From: Actinophytocola xanthii
GTDB lineage: Bacteria; Actinomycetota; Actinomycetes; Mycobacteriales; Pseudonocardiaceae
Direction: 5' to 3'
Assembly: GCF_001921205.1 (NCBI RefSeq)
Contig: NZ_MSIE01000054.1
Span: 18,096 to 82,095, forward strand
DNA length: 64,000 nucleotides
In this document: piece by piece, positions 26,416-35,918 of the stretch
How the letters are laid out: each line of letters starts with the position of its first letter
How positions within the stretch are numbered: position 1 is the stretch's first letter
Notes under the pieces: generated by a model
Databases searched by the model: none
The model's input: only the letters and a program-made list of their open reading frames with translations
Told to the model about the DNA's origin: nothing
Position numbers and translations under genes: made by a program

Positions 26416-28238
26416 TGGCCTCGTCCGCCCAGACGCGCGGTGGGTTCCACCGGCTGACCTGGCAGGACTTCGACGCCCTCGCACGTCTCGATGCTGGCGA
26501 GCGAGTGATCCGCGGCCTACGCCGGGCCGAACGCAGCAGGCGCAAGCTGTTGCTCCACGCACTGCTCGCGGAGTCCGGGAAGACGCCGGAGCTCTACGGG
26601 CCGCTGCCGCCGCCGGATGCCGCGTGGGAGCTGCTCGCGCGGGTCGAGGCCAGGGCACCCAAGGCACTCGACCGGGTCCTCACCCACCCCTACACCGGAA
26701 GCTGGGCGGGCTACACGACTCGCCTGCTGCGCAACCGAACCGACGGTGTAGGTCCTCTGTGGACACATCTCGGCCACGTACACGCGCTCGCGGCCGCCGC
26801 CGCGGTCCACGCCGGCCTCGACTTCGAGGCCGTCGTACCGGCATGGGAAGGCGACGTCGTCCTCCCCTCGCTCGGACTGGCGCGCCTGCCCGCCGCCGGC
26901 TCGGAGCCCTCGTCGACCGCGGTCGTGGCAAGTGCCGGAGGACGGGTGACGGTCGAGGGCGGTGACGGCGTGGTGGTCCTGCCCACGCCGCTGGACGTGG
27001 ACACCGAGGGCTGGTGGAGCGTGCGGCTGGTGCGCACCAGCGTGGGCTCCCGGCGGTTCTCGCTGCGGCTCGACGACGTGGACCCGTACCGCGGGCTCTA
27101 CGAGCCGGTGCGCCCACGACGCCTGTCTCCGGCCGAGTTCCAGGCCTGGCGAGGACTGATCGACCGTGCGTGCGAGCTGGTCGTGACCCACCTGCCGGAG
27201 TTCGCCGAGGTCATGCCCTACGGTCTGCAGTCGCTCGTGCCTCGGCCGCCGGTCCCGTTCCGCAGTCCCAGCGCCTCGACCGGGGAGGCGTTCGGCAGTG
27301 CGTTGGTCGGTCGTCCCTCGGACGGGGCGGAGCTCGCCGCGACCCTGGTGCACGAGTTCCAGCACATCGTCCTCGGCAGTGTGCTCCACCTGACCCCGCT
27401 CTACGCCAGCGACCCGCGTGCCCGGTTCTACGTGGCATGGCGGGACGACCCCCGGCCGCTGGGCGGTGCGTTGCAGGGCGTCTACGCCTTCCTCGGCGTG
27501 ACGGCGTTCTGGCGGGGGCTGGCGTCGGCCCCGGTCGGCTCCCGGCGCTCGGCGTTCGAGTTCGCCTACTGGCGGGAGCAGACGTGGCGCACCCTCTCCG
27601 CGCTGCGGGACGATCCGGCGCTGACCGAGGCGGGGCGCCGGTTCACCGAGGGGATGGCCGAGCGCCTCGGCCCCTGGCGGGACGAGCCGATCCCCGAGGC
27701 CGTCGCGAACCTGGCCGCGGCCGCCGTGCTCGACCACCGGGCGGGATGGCGGGTGCGGCACCTGCGGCCCGCGCCGACGACCGTGGCGTCGCTGGTGGAC
27801 GCCTGGCTGACCGGCCGGGCCCGCCCACCCGCGACCACCGACACGACGGCCGTGCCGCCGACGCCGGTCGCCGACGGGTCGTGGTCCCATGCCCGCACCG
27901 ACCTGGTTCGGCTGGCCCTCGGTCGGCCCGAGTCGCGGGGGCCGGGCGGCTGGCTTTCCGTTCCCGGCACCACCGACGGCGACCTCGCCTACGCCGAGGG
28001 CAGGTACGCCGAGGCGGAGCGTCGCTACCGCGCGGAGCTGACCGCGGACCCGGACCGCCCGGCGGCCCTGGTCGGTCTGGGCCTCGCACTCGCCGCGGCG
28101 GGTCCCAACCCCGGTGCCCGGGCACTGCTGCACTGCCCGGAGCTGGTGCGCGCCGTACACCGCGGCCTCCGCACCGCGGCCTCGCCGACACCCACACCGG
28201 AGGCGGTCGCCTCCTGGCTGGGACAGGTCGTGCCATAG
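26415..28238 (+). CDS. HExxH-motif peptide-modifying protein (alpha-KG-HExxH beta-hydroxylase type)
   Basis: 607 aa, soluble. Central LVHEFQHIVLG gives the HExxH metal motif, followed by YVAWRDDPRPLGGALQGVYAFLGV, the pattern of the standalone domain often found next to FxsB radical SAM enzymes. Family members are regarded as Fe/alpha-ketoglutarate enzymes that beta-hydroxylate ribosomal peptides. A TPR-like segment ends the protein (YAEGRYAEAERRYRAEL). Coupled to the peptide gene; no radical SAM partner in the window. It converges with the NB-ARC gene, 16 bases apart. Confidence 0.82.
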   Translation: MASSAQTRGGFHRLTWQDFDALARLDAGERVIRGLRRAERSRRKLLLHALLAESGKTPELYGPLPPPDAAWELLARVEARAPKALDRVLTHPYTGSWAGYTTRLLRNRTDGVGPLWTHLGHVHALAAAAAVHAGLDFEAVVPAWEGDVVLPSLGLARLPAAGSEPSSTAVVASAGGRVTVEGGDGVVVLPTPLDVDTEGWWSVRLVRTSVGSRRFSLRLDDVDPYRGLYEPVRPRRLSPAEFQAWRGLIDRACELVVTHLPEFAEVMPYGLQSLVPRPPVPFRSPSASTGEAFGSALVGRPSDGAELAATLVHEFQHIVLGSVLHLTPLYASDPRARFYVAWRDDPRPLGGALQGVYAFLGVTAFWRGLASAPVGSRRSAFEFAYWREQTWRTLSALRDDPALTEAGRRFTEGMAERLGPWRDEPIPEAVANLAAAAVLDHRAGWRVRHLRPAPTTVASLVDAWLTGRARPPATTDTTAVPPTPVADGSWSHARTDLVRLALGRPESRGPGGWLSVPGTTDGDLAYAEGRYAEAERRYRAELTADPDRPAALVGLGLALAAAGPNPGARALLHCPELVRAVHRGLRTAASPTPTPEAVASWLGQVVP

Positions 28239-28254
28239 GGCCGGCTACCGGCTG

Positions 28255-31200
28255 CTACATCAGGATCGGATCCATGTCGCAGTTCTCGCGAGCGCCGCGT
28301 GCGGCGGCCTGAGTTGCCGGATGTGCCTCTCCCAGGACCCGGCGGTACGCCCTGACAACCGGCTCCTGGCAGGGCTTCGCGTCCTCCTCGCGGCCGACGG
28401 CGACCAGGTCGAGGCCGAGGTTGAACGCGGCAGCGAGGGTCGTCGGGTGGTCGCCGCCCAGGGTGCGCGCGGCGCGCTCCCACGTGTCCCGGCCGAGCTC
28501 GACGGCCTGTTCGTGCTGGCCGAGGGCGGCCAGGTCGCTGGCCAGGTTCACCGCCGCGACGATGGCATAGGGGTGGTCCGGGCCGAGTACGGCACGGAGG
28601 TGCTCGACCGCGCGCTCGTCGAGCTCCCGCGCGCTCTCTACATGGCCCTGCAGCCGCAGGGTCACCGCCAGGTCAACGCTGGCCACCATGGTGTGGGGGT
28701 GGCTCTCCCCGAGGGCGCGCCGGTAGCGCTCGAAGGTCGCCTCGCCCAGCTCGCGTGCCTCCGCCAGCTCGCCGGCGTGCCTGAGGTCGATGGAGTGGGC
28801 GAGCGCGCAGGCCATCGTGGTCGAGTGCTCGTCGCCGTCGCTCACGCGGAGGTGGTTGAGAGCGTCACGCGCCAGCGGCAGCGCACCGCTGTGGTCGCCG
28901 TCCTTGCGGCGTGCGATCGACAGCATCAGGTTCGGCGTCACCGCTCGCCTGCTGTCCGCGCCGAAGCGGATGCGGACCTGCTCGGTCAGCGTCTCCTGCA
29001 GCACCCTCGCCTGCCCGTACTCGCCCGCCTCGCGCAGGTCCACGATCGTGGCTGTTTTGGAGCTGAAGGTGCCGATGTGGTCCGGGCCGAGCACCTCGGC
29101 CCGCCGCCGGTAGGTGTCCTCGTCCAGCTCGGCGGCGGCCCGGTACTCCCCGGACAGCCGGAGGCTGATCCCGTGCTGGTGCGCTGCGTGCAGCGTCTCG
29201 GGGTCGTCCTCACCGAACATCCGCCGACACTTGTGGAAGATCTCCTCGCTCAGCTTCGCCGCTCCCGTGAAGTCGCCCTGGGCACGCAGGTCGATCACGA
29301 TGTTGCGTTGGAGGGCGAAGGTCTCCTCGTTCTCCTCGCCGGAGACCTGCAGCCGCAGCGCGAGCGTGCGCTGGTTGAGCTCGGCCGCCTCGGCGTAGCG
29401 GCCGACCGACCACAGGTAGAGCCCCAGCCGCGAGGACACCTCGAGCGTCTGCGGATGGGTGGGGCCGAGCATGCGGGTGAAGTGCTCGCGTGCCTGCTCG
29501 GCGAGCCGCGCGGCCTCGTCGTGGTCCCCCGACTCGAACAGGAACCGCATCAGGTTGACGACCAGCTGGCGGGCCCAGCTGTCGTCGCAGTCGACGACCT
29601 CGGCGGCGTAGGCGTGTGGCAGGAGCTCCCGGTACCGCGGCCAGTTCCGGCTCGACTCGGGGTCGTTGGGATCGAGGCTGGCCAGCAGCTGGTGCGCGCC
29701 GTGCTGCATCTGCCGGTGGATGTGGGGTGCCATGACCCGCTTGCGCAGCACCAGCTGGACCAGCCGGTGCAGCTGCAGGGTGTTGTTGCCGTGGTCGATC
29801 TTGGCCAGGCCGTACCGGTTGATGTCGCGGATGGCTCTGGCGAGCTTGATGGGGTCGCGCAGCGCCGCGTCCAGCTCGGGGGAGATCGAGACCCGGCTCA
29901 CCCCGGTCAGCAGGTCGCGGGAGATCGGCTCCGGCGAGAAGAAGGCGCAGATGTGCAGGATCTGGTGAGCGGCGGGGTTGCGGGTCTTCAGCTCGTCGAA
30001 GGAGACGTTCCATGCCGCCGCCACCGAGACCTCGTAGTCCGGCGCGCTCGCCGTGTCCAGGATCTCGGCCACCGACTCGTCGAACAGGCGCAGGTACTCC
30101 CGTACGGGCATCCCGGTCACCGCGCGCCAGGCCGCGGCCTGCTCGATCGCCAGCGGTAGGTCGCCCAGCCGATCCGCCAGCGCGTTCGCGTCGGCGACCT
30201 CGATCTCCGGACCACGTCGGCCGAGCAGCTCGATGCTCTCCTCCCGCTGGAACACGGCGAGCTCGAGCGGACGCGCGACGCCTGCCCAGTCCGAGTTGCG
30301 CGAGGTGATGAGGATCTTGCCGGGGCCGTTGCGCGGGAAGAACGGAAGTACCGCCTCCGGGCTGTCCGCCGCGTCGAACACCAGCAGCCACCGGCGGAAC
30401 GGCCGTCCCGTGCGCAGGGCCTCGATCACCGCCGGCACGGCGACGCTGGAGTCGGCGGGGAGGCCGAGCGCCCGGGCCAGCTCGGTGAGCCCGGCGCGGA
30501 TCTGGGTGGGGTGGGCGGCGTCGATCCACCAGACGACGTCGTAGTCCTGCAGGTGGCGGTAGATGTACTCGGTCGCCATCTGGGTCTTGCCGATACCGCC
30601 CATGCCGTGCAGGGCGGAGGGGAGTACGGCCGTCGTGCCGCCCGCGGTCAGGCGTTTGTCCAGCTGCTCGAGCAGCTCCGCCCGGCCGGTGAAGTTCGGG
30701 TTGCGGGGCGGGACGTTTCCCCAGACCGGTGGTGGGTCGTCGGGTTGACGCCGGAGGAAGGTCCTCGCTCCGCTCGCCGCGGGGTGCACCATCGGCGTGG
30801 TCACGGGCTCGGACGGGTCCGCGGGGGTCAGGCCGGCCGGGCCGCTCTCCCTCGCGTACGCGACTGCGGGTGGGTGGTCGGCGCGGGCGGCCGTCTCGGA
30901 CATGGTGACGCTCTCAGAGTTGTCGGGGCGGGTCGTGGTGGGGACGACCGGTGGTCCGCCGGAGGCCCCGCGCAGTACGGCATTGCGCAGGCGGTCCGCC
31001 CGGGACAGGTACGGGCCGGAGAGGGCCCGCATCACCGCGCTCTCTAGTTCCACATCGGCGACCGACTCGGCGGTCAGCTCCGGGTCCGGCGTGTTGTTCG
31101 GGTCGGCGACGGCGTCTCGGAGGTGACCGAGCACCGGGATCCGCTTGCCGAACTGGGCGGCGGCCGCGCGGATGACACCGGCGGTTTCCGAACGCCGCGC

Positions 31201-32700
31201 GCCGCCGAGCAGCACTTCACGGATTGCCTGCGGAAAATGGAAGACCCCACTTCGGTCCCAAGTGGACTTCCCTTCTCCGCTTTCCGGTGCGTAGAGGATA
31301 CCGGACAGCAGGAGTTCGGCAAGGTGCATATTCTCACCGAGAAAACGTCGATTTATTGCCTGGACGACGTCCAGCCGCGCTGGTAGCGCGGCCAGCAGGG
31401 TGGCCAGGCGCAGCGCGGAGGGCGACGCGACGCTGCGGAAGCGCTGCACCAGCTCGTGCGGCGAGAGGGTGGGCGGCCGATCGGAGAGCTGGGGCGGCCG
31501 GGGCCGGTCGCAGGCCAGCAGGACCGCTCCGCCGGTGTCCCCGTGGTGCTCGCCGGTGATCAGCCTGGCCCACCAGCCGAACCAGCGGGGCTGTAGCTCG
31601 ATGACCGGGATCGGCACCGTGCCGGGTGGGGCCAGCAGGTTCGGGTCGGCCGAGAGCCAGGCGTCGGGCAGGCCGAACTCCCAGTGGCTGTTGGGTTTCA
31701 GCGCTCCCACGACATCGAGGCTGGCCCGGTGGATGGTCACCCCGCTGCGTCCCCAGAGCCAGCGCGGGAGCAGGTGCACCACGCTCACCGGCATGACCCG
31801 GCCCCACCGGGCGAGCACCGGGTGCAGGACCTCCTTGCGCCAGAGCTGCGCGACCCCGTCGGTCACCACCAGGACCGTGCGCCGACCCGAGGAGTCGGCT
31901 ACCTCGTCCGGGTGACGGGCGGCGGTGTCGGGCGCGCCGCCGCGCAGGACGACGCTGCCGTCGGCCTCGACGTCGAGAAGGCGCACCTGGATCGAACGAA
32001 ATGCGCCGAGCTGCTGCAGAAGCTCGAGAAATGCCCTGGTCCTGGAATGCCACAGACGCATCGACGGAGAATTGTCGAGAACGACCGTCACATCGAGCCA
32101 GCGTTCGGCCCTGGGCGTGACGACCGGCCACCACAGGCCTGTTTCCGCCGCGCGCTCGGCCGTGGCGACCTCGTCCAGCACGACGTCGTCGTCGCGCCGC
32201 GACGGGACCTTCCGCTTCAGCGCGCGTAGGGCGCGGAAGAAGCCGAGGGACTCGGCGATGCCGGGCGACACGGCCAGGTCCGGCGGTGCCGTGTCGTCTG
32301 TCCCCGCGCCGTCCCCGTCCACCACCCGCAGGTCCGGCCGGGACCACCGCGGTGCGGGCACGAGGGCCGGCTCGGGGGGCAGTGGCTCGGCCACGTGGTC
32401 GGTCACCTGGTCGGTCGCCTGGTCGGTCACCCGGTCGGCCGACGCGCCCCGGGCTCCGTCCTGACTGCCGCCGGCGCCATCGTCGTGCGGCCGGCCGCCG
32501 GCGAGGGACGCGGGCGGGTCGGGTGCGGGGGCGGTGCTGGGCGCTGCCGGGCCGATGGCCGACGCCAGCCAGACGATGTCGGCCACGTCGGTCCAGGAGA
32601 GGTCGTCGAGGTCGACCGGGCTCGGGCCGGGTGTGCCGAGGTGGGGCGCCTCCGTCAGGGGGACGGGGCGGTCGTCGGGCACTCCGGCCGGCCGACCCAC
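28255..32700 (-). CDS. SAV_2336-type vWA / NB-ARC / TPR protein (FxSxx-system TPR protein-like)
   Basis: 1481 aa. A disordered Pro/Asp-rich N-terminus; residues about 205-420 form a vWA-like domain with MIDAS-type LDNSPSM; a winged-helix stretch follows (to about 570). NB-ARC residues about 650-930: NFTGRAELL, P-loop HGMGGIGKT, WLLVFDAAD, LITSRNS, DLPLAIEQAA. From about 1040 onward at least ten TPR-like repeats (each with LGxxHPxT and L-x-x-x-G-x-x-x-x-A), tail ending NCDMDPILM. Matches the TPR proteins associated with FxSxx loci. GTG start 1 base after the MoxR stop. Likely the STAND switch of a ternary conflict system. Confidence 0.87.
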   Translation of the reverse strand: MGRPAGVPDDRPVPLTEAPHLGTPGPSPVDLDDLSWTDVADIVWLASAIGPAAPSTAPAPDPPASLAGGRPHDDGAGGSQDGARGASADRVTDQATDQVTDHVAEPLPPEPALVPAPRWSRPDLRVVDGDGAGTDDTAPPDLAVSPGIAESLGFFRALRALKRKVPSRRDDDVVLDEVATAERAAETGLWWPVVTPRAERWLDVTVVLDNSPSMRLWHSRTRAFLELLQQLGAFRSIQVRLLDVEADGSVVLRGGAPDTAARHPDEVADSSGRRTVLVVTDGVAQLWRKEVLHPVLARWGRVMPVSVVHLLPRWLWGRSGVTIHRASLDVVGALKPNSHWEFGLPDAWLSADPNLLAPPGTVPIPVIELQPRWFGWWARLITGEHHGDTGGAVLLACDRPRPPQLSDRPPTLSPHELVQRFRSVASPSALRLATLLAALPARLDVVQAINRRFLGENMHLAELLLSGILYAPESGEGKSTWDRSGVFHFPQAIREVLLGGARRSETAGVIRAAAAQFGKRIPVLGHLRDAVADPNNTPDPELTAESVADVELESAVMRALSGPYLSRADRLRNAVLRGASGGPPVVPTTTRPDNSESVTMSETAARADHPPAVAYARESGPAGLTPADPSEPVTTPMVHPAASGARTFLRRQPDDPPPVWGNVPPRNPNFTGRAELLEQLDKRLTAGGTTAVLPSALHGMGGIGKTQMATEYIYRHLQDYDVVWWIDAAHPTQIRAGLTELARALGLPADSSVAVPAVIEALRTGRPFRRWLLVFDAADSPEAVLPFFPRNGPGKILITSRNSDWAGVARPLELAVFQREESIELLGRRGPEIEVADANALADRLGDLPLAIEQAAAWRAVTGMPVREYLRLFDESVAEILDTASAPDYEVSVAAAWNVSFDELKTRNPAAHQILHICAFFSPEPISRDLLTGVSRVSISPELDAALRDPIKLARAIRDINRYGLAKIDHGNNTLQLHRLVQLVLRKRVMAPHIHRQMQHGAHQLLASLDPNDPESSRNWPRYRELLPHAYAAEVVDCDDSWARQLVVNLMRFLFESGDHDEAARLAEQAREHFTRMLGPTHPQTLEVSSRLGLYLWSVGRYAEAAELNQRTLALRLQVSGEENEETFALQRNIVIDLRAQGDFTGAAKLSEEIFHKCRRMFGEDDPETLHAAHQHGISLRLSGEYRAAAELDEDTYRRRAEVLGPDHIGTFSSKTATIVDLREAGEYGQARVLQETLTEQVRIRFGADSRRAVTPNLMLSIARRKDGDHSGALPLARDALNHLRVSDGDEHSTTMACALAHSIDLRHAGELAEARELGEATFERYRRALGESHPHTMVASVDLAVTLRLQGHVESARELDERAVEHLRAVLGPDHPYAIVAAVNLASDLAALGQHEQAVELGRDTWERAARTLGGDHPTTLAAAFNLGLDLVAVGREEDAKPCQEPVVRAYRRVLGEAHPATQAAARGARENCDMDPILM

Positions 32701-32701
32701 G

Positions 32702-33790
32702 TCAACGCACCGTCAACCGGTGCCAGAGGGCGTCCACCAGGCGGGGCCAGGCGACGTGGTCCGGCTGGTACGCACCCGAGGTGGCGAGGTAGACCGCGTC
32801 GAGCAGGCGGTCGGTCGGCAGGCCGCCCTCGGCCTTGCTCCGCTCGACGAACTCACGGATCAGCCGGTCCCGGTGCTCGCCCGCCTCGTCGAGGACGTGG
32901 TTGGCGACGATGGCCGCCAGCTGGTTGACGTCCGGGTTCTGGATCCGCAGCTGGAGGCAGCGGCGCAGGAACGCCGGCGGGAACTCACGCTCGCCGTTGC
33001 TGGTCATCACGACCACGGGAAAGGCCCGGCAGGCCACCCGTCCGTCGAGCACGGTCGCGGCGCGCTGCGGGTCGGCCGTGTGCACGGTCACCTCGGGGTG
33101 ACGGGTGCGCACCCTGGCGAGCTCGGGGATCGTGAACTCCGCGTCCTCGAACAGGCTGAGCAGGTCGTTGGGCAGGTCCGCCTCGGACTTGTCGAGCTCG
33201 TCCACCAGGAGCACCCTGGGCAGCCGGCTCGGCAGGAACGCCGTACCCAGCGGGCCGAGCCGCACGAACTCGCCGATCGGGAGCTCCTCGCCGTCGGTGT
33301 CCCGCTGGGCCTGGGCGGTCGCCGCCGCCTGCGCCCTGCCGATGGCGTCGTAGCCGTAGAGCCCGGACTGCAGGGTGGTGTGGCTGCTGATCGGCCAGCG
33401 CAGCACGCGCCCGAGCGTCAGCTCCCGGGCGATGCGGTAGGCAAGGCTCGACTTGCCGGTGCCCGGGTTGCCGGTGACCAGCAGCGGGCGGCGCAGGTAG
33501 AGCGCGGCGTTGACCATGTCCAGCTCGTGCGGGTCGACGTCGTGCTCGGACAGGTGGAACTGCGAACCGAGCCGCCGGTCCGCCTCGCCGTCGTCCGCCG
33601 GGGGCACGTCCGGGTCCGGTATCGGGCCGCCGTGGAAGGTGCGCCAGGAGGGCGGCGGCGGCAGGATCTCGGTGAGGTCGATGTCGTGCATGGGACGACC
33701 GGTGCCGCGGTAGATCCACCAGTCGGGTGCCTCGCGGTGCGAGGTCCGCCGCTGCCGCGTCGTCGCCGGGTCCTGCTCGTTCACGCTCAT
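32702..33790 (-). CDS. MoxR-family AAA+ ATPase
   Basis: 362 aa. Residues about 85-290: Walker A GNPGTGKSSLAYR, Walker B RVLLVDELDKSE, sensor VVVMTSNGEREFP and Arg-finger region FLRRCLQLR; the about 70-residue N-terminal extension has PPPSWRTFHGGP. MoxR ATPases remodel partners with vWA domains. Sits between VMAP (13 bases upstream) and the vWA/NB-ARC gene (1 base downstream), giving the full vWA-MoxR-VMAP set. Confidence 0.92.
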   Translation of the reverse strand: MSVNEQDPATTRQRRTSHREAPDWWIYRGTGRPMHDIDLTEILPPPPSWRTFHGGPIPDPDVPPADDGEADRRLGSQFHLSEHDVDPHELDMVNAALYLRRPLLVTGNPGTGKSSLAYRIARELTLGRVLRWPISSHTTLQSGLYGYDAIGRAQAAATAQAQRDTDGEELPIGEFVRLGPLGTAFLPSRLPRVLLVDELDKSEADLPNDLLSLFEDAEFTIPELARVRTRHPEVTVHTADPQRAATVLDGRVACRAFPVVVMTSNGEREFPPAFLRRCLQLRIQNPDVNQLAAIVANHVLDEAGEHRDRLIREFVERSKAEGGLPTDRLLDAVYLATSGAYQPDHVAWPRLVDALWHRLTVR

Positions 33791-33803
33791 CCGCGGTATC
33801 CCC

Positions 33804-35657
33804 TCACCCTCGGTTCGGGATCAACGGTTGGTCGAGAACGATTACCCTTTTCGGATCTTCCCACATTACCACCAAGTCGTGTGCCAGCGAGTCGCCGGGC
33901 AACCAGGAAGTCGGTAAGCCGGCTAATTTTCTCCGGGCGGGCAGGTCGATGAAACCGCTTTCGCCGCCGAGTACCCAGTCGAGCAACTCACGCAACTCCT
34001 CCGGACCGGCTTCCGGGTGCCACAGCACGACCGGGAGACCACAGCGCAACGCGGCGAGGAACTCGTCCGGTCCGGCGCTGGCCTCCGGCCTGGCCGCGGG
34101 CTTTTCCCGCATTACCAGGCCCACCCAGTGCGGGTCGCTCAGCACGGCGTCGATGGGATGCTCCTCGAACTCCGACGACCCCGAATAGTGGAGTCGGTCC
34201 GCCGACGGGTCCTCCAGCATAGAGTCCCAGCGGCGGTGCCAGATGCGGTGCCAGTATCGTGCGCGCATCCGCTCGAGCGACCTGATATTGATCCGGTAGT
34301 CGTACCGCAGCGGGTGGGGTTTTCCCGAGACGTGCTCCTTGCGCCACCGGAGCACCGGGAGGTGCAGCAACGTCCGGGGGAGCACGAATTCCACGGCCGC
34401 GGCCGTCCCCTGTTCCCACCACGCGTCCTCGGCGTCGAGAATCGCCTCGTCGACCCGGTACTCGAGCTCCTCCATCGCGACCTCGCGCACCCCGCCCAGC
34501 GGCGGCGGCCACACCTCCGGGTCGTCCTGGCGCCAGGAGGCGAGGACGCACCGGCTGGGGTCGATCGGGTCGAGATCGACCATGAGCGTCAGGTGCAGGT
34601 GCGGCTCGTCGGGCAGCGGCGTCCGGGTGAGCCGCTGCTTCTCCAGGGCCGGTCCCAGCCGCCACCGGCCCGCCTGCTCACCGATCCAGTGCGCGAGCGC
34701 CTCACCCGCCTCGCCGTCCAGCTCGCCGGCCAGCAGCTCCAGGAACAGCACGGCGGGTGGGATCCCGTCGGGGCCGGCGTTGAAGTCCATCAGGTACTCG
34801 AACGCCTCCCAGGCGTCGTGGACGTCCTCCCGGCGGGGCAGCGGGATGGCGGGGCCCGCCGCCCTGCTCAGCAGGATCGCCAGGCGCGGTACCTCGGTGA
34901 CCGAGAGGTGGTCGCGCAGGGTGCGGAGCTCCGCCGCCGGGATCACCTCCAGCACGTCCCCCCGCGAGCTCGGGGGTGCCGGGGGACGGGTGGCGAGGGT
35001 GCCCGTCGGGGCGGACTTCGGGGCAGACGTGGAGGTCGCCACCGGGGCGAGGGTCGGCGGTTCGCCCGCGGTGGGCTCGCCGAGCAGGCGCAGGTGGGCG
35101 GTGCCGGTGTAGGTCTTCACCGTGACCGGGACCTGCTGGTAGCTCTCCGGAAAGGTGCCGGGGTCGCCCGCTATGACCTCTTGGAAGAAACTCTCCGAGG
35201 AGATCAGCGCGACCATTCTCGCCGAGCTGGTGAGCAGCGCCTTGGCATCGGGACAGTCCAGAATCCGGAAAGCGGTGTCGATCGCGGTGCCGAGCCAGCC
35301 GTTGCCGTCGTGGACGACGTCGCCGGAATTCAGTCCGACCCGAAGCCGGAACTGGGCCCACGCTTTCCGGGTCCAGTTGTAGCGCCGCAGCGCGGCGACG
35401 ATCCGGTCCGGCAACCGGTCGGCCACCGTTCTTCTGGGGACCTGCTGGGGAACCAGGATCAACGCCCCGTCGCCGCGGTCCTCGAGGTCGCACAGACCGA
35501 GGTCGATATCCGACTCGGCGAAGGCGGTCTCCAGGATCTGGTACAGCCCGTGCCGAACGGCCGACCGGTCCTCGGAGGTGCGACGAGGATCGGTGAAACC
35601 GACGACGTCGACGACCACGATCGTGCGGTAGCCGGGAGCGGTCAACCGTTGCGTCAC
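33804..35657 (-). CDS. VMAP-C protein with N-terminal nucleotide-cyclase-like domain
   Basis: 617 aa from GTG 35657, with GGGAGGA 9 bases upstream; GTG 35675 is an alternative. Residues about 10-185 are a class III cyclase-like domain: VVDVVGFTDPRR and LEDRGDGALIL keep both metal Asp, while the catalytic Asn is Asp (AIDTAFRILD). Residues about 230-360 hold a helical VMAP middle region (LRTLRDHLSVTEVPRLAILL). The VMAP-C domain follows to the end (CGLPVVLWHPEAG, VMWEDPKRVIVLD). First gene of the VMAP-MoxR-vWA/NB-ARC operon. In the known ternary systems VMAP links a sensor to effectors; the effector here is not identified. Confidence 0.85.
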   Translation of the reverse strand: MTQRLTAPGYRTIVVVDVVGFTDPRRTSEDRSAVRHGLYQILETAFAESDIDLGLCDLEDRGDGALILVPQQVPRRTVADRLPDRIVAALRRYNWTRKAWAQFRLRVGLNSGDVVHDGNGWLGTAIDTAFRILDCPDAKALLTSSARMVALISSESFFQEVIAGDPGTFPESYQQVPVTVKTYTGTAHLRLLGEPTAGEPPTLAPVATSTSAPKSAPTGTLATRPPAPPSSRGDVLEVIPAAELRTLRDHLSVTEVPRLAILLSRAAGPAIPLPRREDVHDAWEAFEYLMDFNAGPDGIPPAVLFLELLAGELDGEAGEALAHWIGEQAGRWRLGPALEKQRLTRTPLPDEPHLHLTLMVDLDPIDPSRCVLASWRQDDPEVWPPPLGGVREVAMEELEYRVDEAILDAEDAWWEQGTAAAVEFVLPRTLLHLPVLRWRKEHVSGKPHPLRYDYRINIRSLERMRARYWHRIWHRRWDSMLEDPSADRLHYSGSSEFEEHPIDAVLSDPHWVGLVMREKPAARPEASAGPDEFLAALRCGLPVVLWHPEAGPEELRELLDWVLGGESGFIDLPARRKLAGLPTSWLPGDSLAHDLVVMWEDPKRVIVLDQPLIPNRG

Positions 35658-35784
35658 GAGCAAGATTCCTCCCACTACCCCGGAGTCGACCCGGCGGCCG
35701 GTCGACAGGGTCGATTATGGGCTTCTCGGGTGGTGGGTGACCGTGTCAATTGAGTCATTTGGACAATCGCCGTGAGATGGCGGT

Positions 35785-35795
35785 TACCAATGGTA
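35785..35795. promoter_or_regulatory. Short palindrome in the divergent VMAP/sigma gap
   Basis: TACCA-A-TGGTA, a perfect 5-base-arm inverted repeat in an AT-rich part of the 261-base gap between the VMAP operon and the sigma factor gene. Possible regulator site; weak evidence. Confidence 0.25.
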
Positions 35796-35839
35796 TTTAG
35801 TCGGTCACGCTCCGTGTAGCGTTCCGGGTCACATGGGAG

Positions 35840-35871
35840 AAGTCGTAAGGTTCTCCCGCCTGTCGGGCTCC
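35840..35871 (+). promoter_or_regulatory. Putative ECF promoter of the sigma factor gene
   Basis: AAGTCGTAAGG, 15 bases, GGCTCC. The same two elements with the same spacing occur upstream of the secreted-protein gene at 37512, so this is the likely autoregulated promoter of the sigma factor encoded 48 bases downstream. Confidence 0.6.
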
Positions 35872-35918
35872 CAGCCCGTGCGAACCGTTTCACCTCCGTC
35901 GATCGAAGGGCACCTGAC

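Noticed and set aside
28114..30159. Long plus-strand frame opposite the vWA/NB-ARC/TPR gene
   Set aside because: Shadow of the TPR repeats; periodic Val/Gly/Arg content only.
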